Part shown: positions 55,846 to 64,000 of the stretch, in pieces | How the letters are laid out: every line of letters begins with the position of its first letter | Numbering within the stretch: the first letter of the stretch is position 1 | Source: Syngnathus acus | Lineage: Eukaryota; Chordata; Actinopteri; Syngnathiformes; Syngnathidae | DNA length: 64,000 nt | Assembly: GCF_901709675.1 (NCBI RefSeq) | Contig: NC_051095.1 | Coordinates: 22,788,456 to 22,852,455, forward strand | Direction: 5' to 3' | Notes under the pieces: generated by a model | The model's input: only the letters and a program-made list of their open reading frames with translations | Told to the model about the DNA's origin: nothing | The model's database searches: none | Translations under genes and position numbers: made by a program

Positions 55846-57412
55846 ATAGATATTGTATGTTTCTTCTTATACATGCACACCACAGATTTGTGGGGGTATG
55901 ACATATGTTTTTTTTTTTGTTGCTGTAGTTACCTATCATACTTGGCCAACCTGTTGCATGTGCATACTGCTGATCATACAGGTACCGCAGATCGTACCTT
56001 GACAAGCACATTAAATGCGCTCGACAGCACTCAACTGGCAATGCTGCCTGATATCACTTCTTGGTGAGACAATGACAGAGAAGTAAGACTCTTCGACCTT
56101 TCTTGCTTCCCGTATGGCCATATGCACAGCTGCCATGCAATCATTTTTTTTTAAATTAAACCCAAAAGCTCATGTGTAAAATGAATTATAGCTAAAACAA
56201 AGGATGTTTTAGCTATAATTCTAGTTATCTTTTGTTAGTTTTGTAAACGTAATATATAGTTTCAATCGATTGTTGGTTTTTAAAATGCCGTTTTCATTTT
56301 CTTTTATTAACGAAACTTGTACTTTCTATTTCAATTATTTTGTCTGTTTTTTTAACCATAATAACCTTGCTATGCAAATTGCACCTGTGCGTTTCTGATC
56401 CCATTCTTCAGCATTAGGAATTGAATCTGCCGCTGTTATTCTTGTCCAGTTATCTGAGTCCACATTTTGAAGCTTTACTTCTTGAGCCCCTCTTCTCGAT
56501 GCAGTCTGTGCATGAGGTAAGACAAATACAAGGCTTGAAGTGAATCAGTGGAACTTCCTTCGTGACAGTCCCCAAACAAACACTGCCAGCCAGATAGGGA
56601 TCATGGAGCAAATTTAGTCATGAGGGAATGGGAGGATGTAGGAGCAGGGACTGAGCCAACAGAGTAATCCTGCTTTTGGACAGAAGGCTCCATTTGATGG
56701 TCTGTGTGAGTCCCACTCTGTATCATTACAGTCTAATCTCTAGGCAGGCAAGTTATGGACCTTCACAACTGCCACCTCAGATGGAATATATACAATTAAA
56801 GTATATCTTGTGTTCAAATTTGGTGTGTTTAGCCTCCTTATTGATTGTTCCACCTGTCACTCTTCCTCTCTGTTTACATGTTCTCTCTCACTTCCTTTTA
56901 CCCCACCCACTCTCATTACCTTTTGCCCCTCCTGACAGGCATTGGGTAATGGAACTGTAAATTAGTACCATCCCATTTCCCACCCATCATCCTCTCAGCA
57001 TTTGATGCGATCTTTCACCTATGAGGTCAAAAGATAATGGGTGTAAAGCAGTCAGTATGGTCAGAATAATCAATCACTGCATGTTGCAATATTACAGGAA
57101 AAACAAGATGCTGTAAATATTGCTCTCAAATTATCTTCAACACACACTCCTTAATTTTGTGGGTTGAAACACAGCAACAGATATCTTGCTGATGATTGTT
57201 GGATTCACAAGAATTACCAAACATTTCATGCTCACGTCACACTTGTTACATACACAATCTTAATCTATTTCAGAGATAACAAAACTGTAAGAGTCACCAT
57301 TTTCACGAACAGCTTGAGACGGTTATATCAGCATCTACAGTATGTGATCATGAACGGACAAATAAGCAGAGGTTAGCCAAAAAATTAGCCAAGAACTGCT
57401 CTGTGGTAAGAG
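55846..57412. other. Unassigned sequence with one hairpin
   Basis: A perfect 16-bp hairpin at 56183-56221 (gaattatagctaaaac, loop aaaggat, then its complement). No gene recognised. Confidence 0.5.
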
Positions 57413-57414
57413 TA

Positions 57415-58146
57415 GCGTATTTTCCGCACCATACGTGTTAAAAGGTGCAGACTCAATTGCGGGGGCTATTCTGTACTTAATACACACGCAAGGTGCACCG
57501 CGTTATAGGGCGCATGCATGCCATGACTTATGGTAAATAAAAAAAACGTAACGGGAGCAAGACGGTGAGTTTGGTTGTACTTGATTCTACTAGTATTTAA
57601 CCACGTACTGAACTGTACTCACATTATTGTTAATCGATAGTCATATGTAAATCCATCAAAGTCCTTACGTGTCTTCTTTATCCGAATAAAACATTTGAGC
57701 AAGTTCGCCATTAAACATGCCAAGTTCCCTCTCGTCATTGTCACGTTCTTCTGCAATGATCCCGGCTTTCCAGAAAGCTTGTATTGTGCCTCATAAGCAT
57801 GTCTCTTTGTCGATGCCATTTTAGAGGGTCCCAATGCTCTTTGCTTTGCACAAACCGACACTATTTATTCATCACCCATGGCAGAGGGACATACTCTACA
57901 AGTATTACGTATAGTTCTCTCATTGGTTTATGTCCTCTGATTGGTTCATCACCGTCATCTTACGTATTTTGCGTAACACATCGTGTTTGCTGATCGCTGT
58001 CTACATATTACGGCGGCAGCCACACAGCATTTACAGATTTTGGAATTCGGTCCACACAAAAGGTGCACCTTATTAAAAGGTGCACTTTTGTTTTTTTTCA
58101 GAAAATTTAAGGCTTTTAAGTGCACCTTATGATGCGGGAAATACTG
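57415..58146 (-). mobile_element. Pogo-like TA-flanked element, 732 bp, internally deleted
   Basis: Left end gcgtattttccgcaccatac, right end ccttatgatgcgggaaatac followed by tg, with TA at 57413-57414 and 58147-58148. From 57819 on the minus strand comes MASTKRHAYEAQYKLSGKP, resembling a pogo/CENP-B-type transposase N-terminus. Directly after, in a shifted frame, comes IIAEERDNDERELGMFNGEL with an acidic run, then KDFDGF, resembling a C-terminal tail. The middle (DDE core) is missing. The copy at 7485-8076 shares this organisation. Confidence 0.65.
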
Positions 58147-58508
58147 TAGTCCCTTTAGTATGACTCAAGTAAAAGTAAAAAGTAGTTCTACAAATAATTA
58201 CTTGAGTAAGACTCAACAATTGCTCAGTGATAAAAAAAAAAACCATCAAGTATTAAGTATTGTGTGTAGCTTCAGATATCCTGAGGTGGGCAGATGGACA
58301 AAGCGGTCCATCCTCCCATTTTGCGGACAAAAGACAAGAGAGAAGAAAGTTCATAAAAGGACAGACTAAGGACTGATGGGGTGGGTTTTAGTCCGTCCTT
58401 GTAATCGTCCCTACCTGGCTCAAGTGCCAACTAAACACTCTGTCCGCCATTTTCTACAGTACCTAAAACTTTTTGGAGTTTAAAGAAAGTCTCCTTTTAC
58501 CAAAGGTT
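58147..58508. other. Unassigned sequence
   Basis: No gene or named repeat recognised. Confidence 0.4.
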
Positions 58509-59480
58509 GTTATGCCGGGGGTGGTAGTGGGGATAAGCTCCCACCGCCTATAAAAAGCTCCCATAAGGCATGCGTCTCAAAGAGCCTCTGACAACCAAAG
58601 TCCAACTCCTGGCCTGCACGCGTGGCTTCGACTCAAAGCCCGACGGAACTGCTTCTACTAACAGGAGAAGGGGCAAAGGCGTGTGACTGGCGCCTCAAAA
58701 CCAGTTGCTTCGGGTAGATGGAGCTCGTCAGCTTGGGAGGGCAATCCATCTAGGGGACGGAAAACCCTGATTCTCAAACCCCCACTGTCTTGTGGGTTAC
58801 CTATTTTCGGGAAAGGCTTCGGGAGACAACCCTGAGGAAAAATTCGGAGTGGAGCCCCGAAGACGGTTGGATAGTCGACGTCGACATCTCTCCGGCAGCT
58901 CCTGCAGCTAAACCAGCTCCAAATGTAATGCGCAGCGTTCCCTTGGATCAAGTTGGTGCAGCCGAGAGTGGAGTCATGTTTAATGGGCAACGCATGATCT
59001 TCAAAAATTCTGCCCTGGCTAGCGCCCTGGAGACTCCATGGCGCTACCATTGTCTCTCGAGACAGACGGATGCCAGAGGACAGAGAGAGGCGTACATAAC
59101 GCCACACACGTTTACTGCAAGCTAAATTGGTCAATCCCAAATTAGCTGTAGCGTCCATTAACGAATATAGAGACTGAGGACGCGTCAGTTCTCCTGCATG
59201 TCCTTTTTAGATCAGCTTCAATTCCAAGAACCGACTCACAATTGTAGGCACACATTCACGCTCTGCGCCGCTCCTCACTCCTCATCCTCAACTCCACGAG
59301 CCATCCATCCGGCCGCACCAATACCGATTGTTCCAACTCTGCTGACACATCCACCTAACAAAACGGAGCCGTGAAAAATACTGCCCACCAAAGGCACAAA
59401 AAACACCAATGCCCCGTGGCCGCAACAGTCAAGTAGCGCGAACATTGCCGCTAAAACAAAAGCAGTTCTGCCACACGCGT
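58509..59480. other. GC-rich island, probably an unplaced repeat
   Basis: About 1 kb, markedly richer in G and C than its neighbours, starting near ttgttatgccgggggtggta and fading after about 59480. It holds frames of 166 codons (minus, 58658-59158) and 111 codons (plus, 58790-59125) without motifs I recognise. The text (cttgggagggcaatccatct, aggcttcgggagacaaccct) reminds me of a structured GC-rich leader of a retroelement, but I cannot name one. A diverged host exon is not excluded, though no splice or domain signal supports it. Confidence 0.4.
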
Positions 59481-61437
59481 CCTGCCAAGGTCAAAACATC
59501 AAGCAAACATTTTGCTGCTTTGAAGACTGAATGATCCATGCATAGGAGAAAAAACAACCCATAACAAACAAATTACAAAAACAACAAACAACAAGAGAGG
59601 TCTTGAAGACAACTCTTACTTCGGCACTATGTTGGGAAAAAACAAAGATATGATCCTCGTCACATCCTTGGTTCGAGTCAACAAAACTCAAAGTAACAGA
59701 GAACAACTAGTATTCTCTCTTTTTTAAATCACTCAAGTACATTTTTACCAAACGTTCCTGAAACAAATGTAACCCACCTCTCCAAATAAGATTAAAAAAC
59801 AAACAGTAAAGACAACGGCCAGTATAATGCAATATAATGTAGTTCTGCATCCATAACAATAAATATGGACTGTTACCTCTCCAACATTGTCAATCACCGC
59901 ACCATATTATTATTTTTGTGAAGGTAGTGTTCTTTTTCCGCATTGAGATCAGCCGCAGTTATTAGACTGGGAAATATGTGTCAATTGTAAATGAAGATAT
60001 TTTCGTAGCCTTTTCTTGTTCTCTTCTGTGGGAAATACACTGACTCCAACGGGTTTTGCTTCTGTCAATACAAATTGGAGAACACAAGTTGTATTTTTTT
60101 CCAAAAGAGATTATTAAAATGACAAAGACAGAGAGACCTCTGAGGGGAGCTAAAAATTACAGGTGAAGTTACGTTCTAAAATTATCCAACTCTTTTATAT
60201 TGCACCTCTGAAGAATTCATGCTCATGTTTAATTCCCAAGATCGGATGACGAATGTCTACTCCAAGCACCTGAAGATTAACAGAATTTTACCAGGTGCTC
60301 TCTGTCTTTTTATAACACACTCCTGCTATTTAAACGCTCGGCTGTCTGACTGTCGTCTTACACCACGAGGTCATTTAGAGGAACTCAGAACTCGCGGATT
60401 TGCATAGCAGCATTTGACAAATGCCACCTGACACAAAAATTTAAATATCTTGTGCATTTTTAAATTCAATCCATTTTAAAATAACCTAATATAATTGCTT
60501 ATGCTTTTTGCAAGTCGCCTTGGTGCATTAGGACAAGGCAAATTTTGAGTGATGTAAAGGCATATTTAGATTTCACACTCCAATAACAACAAGTAATCAA
60601 GGCCAGCGGTGGAGCTGTGCCGAGGCATCAGACCAAGACTGAGTGATGCTGCCTTGGCCCTCACTCTTAACACCTGTCTCTGAATGGATACATCAATCCT
60701 TGTTTCACCACCTGCCTGACCTTCAACACTGGCATACCTAAATGTGTACACGTGCAAAAAGTACACTAACACAGCATGCATACATTTACAAGTCTGTTGA
60801 CAAGCGTCAAATGGGTAAAGAGTAGAATTCTATATTAAGAGACAGACAGGAAAAGCAAGGGGAGTGGCTGGGTATAACTAATAAATAATGCAGCATAGCA
60901 TAAGCTCACTCTTTAGTGTAAAGAACAAACAACATGATTAATGGTCTTTGATAAAAAAAATATAATAAGTATTTTTATAAGAAATGATAAGAAATTAAGG
61001 AATGTATCATCATGTGGAGACTGCATCTGTCTGTCTTTGTGTCTGTTTACCGAGCTGATTAAAACATGTTTGGCTGAGCTTGAACTTGAGCTTACTTTGA
61101 GAAATGCCTTTGATAATATGAATGTTTTTTGAAAATGTAGGTAGTTGAAATTATGATTGGATGGTGATAATTTTGGTTATATGCTCCATGCACCGAGATC
61201 AATGCACCAGATCCACTTAATGTAAATTCACTCAATTGGATATTTTATTCTAATGTTCTCTTTATCTGTCAAGATCCTTGAAAAGAAAGATTACAGCTTT
61301 CTCCAAGTTAAGCAAAAAAAAAAAAAAAAGTGAAAGCGATGAGATTAATGAAAGGAAGGCCAGTGAGATCAGGGAGAATGTGAAAAAAGCAAGGATTGTC
61401 TTTGTCTTTTGGTGGTTCTGCATCAACATGAATTTCA

Positions 61438-61440
<3 letters not shown>
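59481..61440. other. Unassigned AT-rich sequence
   Basis: No gene or definable repeat recognised. Confidence 0.45.

Positions 61441-61494
<54 letters not shown>
61441..61494. repeat. (TA)n microsatellite
   Basis: Uninterrupted TA run. Confidence 0.97.
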
Positions 61495-61497
<3 letters not shown>

Positions 61498-61599
61498 ACA
61501 CTGACATTTATTGTTTGTTTTCCTTTTCTAATTATTGTGTACCGCTCAATAACTGACATTTGCCTTATCGTCTCCATATGGCAGAATGCACAAACCCTA

Positions 61600-61861
61600 G
61601 TGGGTTTCCTCCTGGTACTTCCTCCCACATTTCAAAAACATGCATGGTAGACCTATTGAGCACTTCAAATTGCCCATAAGTGTGATTGTGAGTGTGAATG
61701 GTTATTCGTCCCTGAGTGCCCTGCGATTGGCTGGCAACCAGATCATGGCCTATTGCCTGGAATCAACTTGGATAGGCTCCAACACGTTCGTTACCCTTGT
61801 GAGAAGAAGTGGTTCAGAAGATGGATGGATGGATGGATGGATGGATGGATGGATGGATGGA
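61600..61861 (+). mobile_element. GATGG-tail SINE, 5'-truncated, expanded tail
   Basis: gtgggtttcctcctggtact ... gcgattggctggcaaccag ... tggataggctccaacac ... then GGATGGAT units at 61819-61861. The head with the promoter boxes is absent. Confidence 0.88.
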
Positions 61862-61952
61862 ATCACTTCACTTCTCTTACTTAATAAGTATCACTAATCA
61901 CATCAAATATGCTTTTTAAAATATATTAGTACGTGGTTTGAGTTACTGACTA

Positions 61953-62810
61953 CCGTATTTTCCGGACTATAAGGCGCACCTAAAAACCTAAAATTTTCGC
62001 AAAAGCCGACAGTGCGCCTTATAGTCCAGTGCGCCTTATATATGGATCAATTGATGAATTTGTTGATCCATACTGGTTGTACACAGTGCTCTGCCAAAAT
62101 GTTTCAGTACGTTTTAGTACGACTAGTAAATTACAAGGTCGCATCGCTTCCCAACATTACGGCAACTGTAGTCAGGGGGCGTCACCGAATAGCTGTTGTA
62201 CCCGCGAGGCTATTTCATTTAAAAATAGGCTGCTCCGTTAATGTTTCGAGTACATTTACGGATTGATATGGAAGGGAAACATAGGTAAGCAGTACCAATG
62301 TGTTAGATCGAACTTTAGTCAGTTCCGATCATTTTATAGGAGATCGTTTGAGAAACGCGATTGTTTACACTTTGCTGAGGCTCATGGGAGATTGCGAGCT
62401 GAGGCTCGTGGGACTTTGCGGATGGCTAATGCTATAACGATAGCTGCTATACGTGCCAGGCTATTTCATGTCAAAATAGGCTGCTCTGTTAATGTTTCGA
62501 GTAAATCTACGGATCGATATGGAAGGGAAACATAGGTAAGTAGTACCAATGCGTTAGATCGAACTTTAGTCAGTTCCGATCATTTTATAGGAGATCGTTT
62601 GAGAAACGCGATTGTTTACAGAGGGCTCGTTGGTTATTGGCTAGTGGATGCATACCGCAACCCTAGTCAACCTCAGTTTGTTGCAGTATAGCTTCTATTT
62701 TATGCGCTTTATAATCCCGTGCGCCTTATATATGGACAAAGTTTTAAAATGGGCCGTTCATTGAAAGTGCGCCTTATAATCCGGTGCGCCTTTTAGGGCG
62801 GAAAATACGG
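61953..62810. mobile_element. TA-flanked element with ATAAGGCGC termini, 858 bp
   Basis: Left end ccgtattttccggactataa and right end (inverse) ttagggcggaaaatacgg, with TA at 61951-61952 and 62811-62812. The subterminal cagtgcgccttata units and the aaagttttaaaatgggccgt block are shared with 23424-23723. A 179-bp unit occurs twice inside at 251-bp spacing. No transposase frame is recognised. Confidence 0.85.
62191..62620. repeat. 179-bp unit duplicated at 251-bp spacing
   Basis: Units 62191-62369 and 62442-62620: both contain aaaataggctgct, ggaagggaaacataggtaag and ttagtcagttccgatcattt, ending gcgattgtttaca. Confidence 0.9.
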
Positions 62811-62812
62811 TA

Positions 62813-64000
62813 CATTAAACTTAAATCATGGTTTCCTCAAAGCTTCTGAGTTTAATCGGGTTTTACTATGTCACTTTGGCTGGGTCCAAACTAGCAATAT
62901 GTATCTTAAGCGTGCATAGAAATTGTATGCATGTCATTTTCAGCATGTGTGTACAAACCTATTCAGACCTACAAAAGTATGGATATGTACCCCTGCACAC
63001 AATCTCCACCTGATTTGTTGGCTGAAGGTATACGTCATACTGTACCGATGAAATGCCTACATTCATCTATAAAAGGTTAATGCAAATCATCTCATGAATA
63101 AAAATAAATATCAATCGACCTTTTCATCAATGGCACTATTCCCAATGTGGAGAAAAAAACACAAATATTGAGTGACGGATGTGACAGATTTCTTGAGGGC
63201 AGGATGTGTGTCGTGCGATCAAAAATTGTTTGAATAAAATATTGCAACTTACAACATGCATGCGATATTGAATGCTGTAACTGTCGCAGAATATAGAAAT
63301 GGACAAAATCCCAGCGGGCATCAGAGGTCAATTCAACATCTGTATAACATCAAACATTGATGTTTGATGCCATACATCAGACATTGATGTTTGATGTCAT
63401 ATTAATGCTAAATCGACAACAGATGCCCACTGGAATGGCTGGCTATAAAGGTACAAGGAAAATTTGAAGCACATGTGTCACAGGAGAGGGAAATAAATGT
63501 CAAGTCCAGTAATATTAATGATTTTTCAAATGGAGCGCTTATGTGTGCAATCAATTGCACTGATCAATGTTCTGAGTGAAACATGTTGAAATGACTATTA
63601 AGGCCAAGCAGTATTGAACATATGCCAGACAGCAGAAGTAAATTTAACAGCATGACATGACTTCCAGAACGAGTGCACTTTACAGGAATAACATTAATTC
63701 CATCATGCCCAAATAATTTTGCGACACTCCTATCCGAAGATAATGTTTGAGAACGGTTGTTAGAACAGTGTGTTTTCATTTTCCATGATTGATGATAATG
63801 CTAATAATTTTCTCGTTAATGCACTCTGTTAATGTCATGGCTTGAGTGCATTGATTAAATAGAGAGTTGATTGAAAATAAAGCAATGCTTTTCACTTGGC
63901 TTTTTTGTTTGGGGGCATAAGTAACCTTTTACAAATGAAACTTCTGGTTTGGACAAAGTCATATGGTCCATGCATCATAAGTTTGGTTGTCAATTTTTTT
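62813..64000. other. Unassigned sequence holding one small MITE
   Basis: Apart from the MITE at 63311-63433, nothing recognised. Confidence 0.45.
63311..63433. mobile_element. Short MITE with CCAGYGGGCATC termini
   Basis: ccagcgggcatcaga and, inverted, gatgcccactgg. The inside carries two copies of cattgatgtttgatg with near-palindromic catcaaacattgatgtttg. Superfamily unknown. Confidence 0.55.

Noticed and set aside
58658-59158. 166-codon minus-strand frame in the GC-rich island
   Set aside because: No recognisable domain, and a competing frame on the other strand; reported as an unknown island and not as a gene.

Overview
This window looks like non-coding DNA from a teleost fish, probably a percomorph. 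The evidence is its repeat content: a Rex3-type (RTE clade) LINE, several L2/CR1-type LINE fragments, many copies of a tRNA-derived SINE ending in a GATGG tail, a second tRNA-derived SINE of the V-SINE kind, hAT and Tc1/mariner DNA transposons, short solo LTRs, and abundant (CA)n, (TA)n and GATG-type microsatellites. Family names come from recognising protein motifs, termini and tails by eye; no search was run. I see no convincing host exon, no stand-alone tRNA or rRNA gene, no CRISPR array and nothing bacterial. The window is best read as intergenic or deep intronic sequence.

Layout. 0.8-4.9 kb: a solo LTR, a MITE with TTAA ends, an L2-like 3' end, a second LTR-like element, and an old SINE split by a small hAT element. 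7.2-12.2 kb: a pogo-like TA-flanked element, a good SINE copy, a decayed BED/hAT transposon, an LTR, and two LINE reverse transcriptase relics. 13.2-20.3 kb: a minus-strand hAT transposon (8-bp duplication, BED-finger ORF) inserted inside a SINE, a foldback MITE, a solo LTR with a 5-bp duplication, a SINE inside a (TA)n tract, a Tc1 transposase relic and a V-SINE-like copy. 20.4-26.3 kb is mostly unassigned AT-rich DNA. 26.3-28.7 kb: a Rex3-type LINE with a perfect 17-bp target duplication, carrying an in-frame stop and a large internal deletion. 29.6-37.7 kb: LINE 3' ends and long unassigned stretches. 39.39-41.29 kb: a foldback element of about 1.9 kb with almost identical 0.65-kb arms. 42-52.8 kb is a dense mosaic of SINEs, LINE ends, hAT elements, a Tc1 relic and local duplications. 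55.7-62.8 kb: a Rex3 3' end, a second pogo-like element, a GC-rich island of unknown nature, a SINE, and a TA-flanked element with an internal 251-bp-period duplication.

The elements form dependency groups. The GATGG-tailed SINE copies share their 3' end with the Rex3-type LINE, which fits the SINE borrowing the LINE machinery. The hAT, pogo-like and TTAA elements are internally deleted or non-autonomous and would need transposases from elsewhere. No element here looks capable of moving by itself. The most unusual single structure is the 39.4-41.3 kb foldback.
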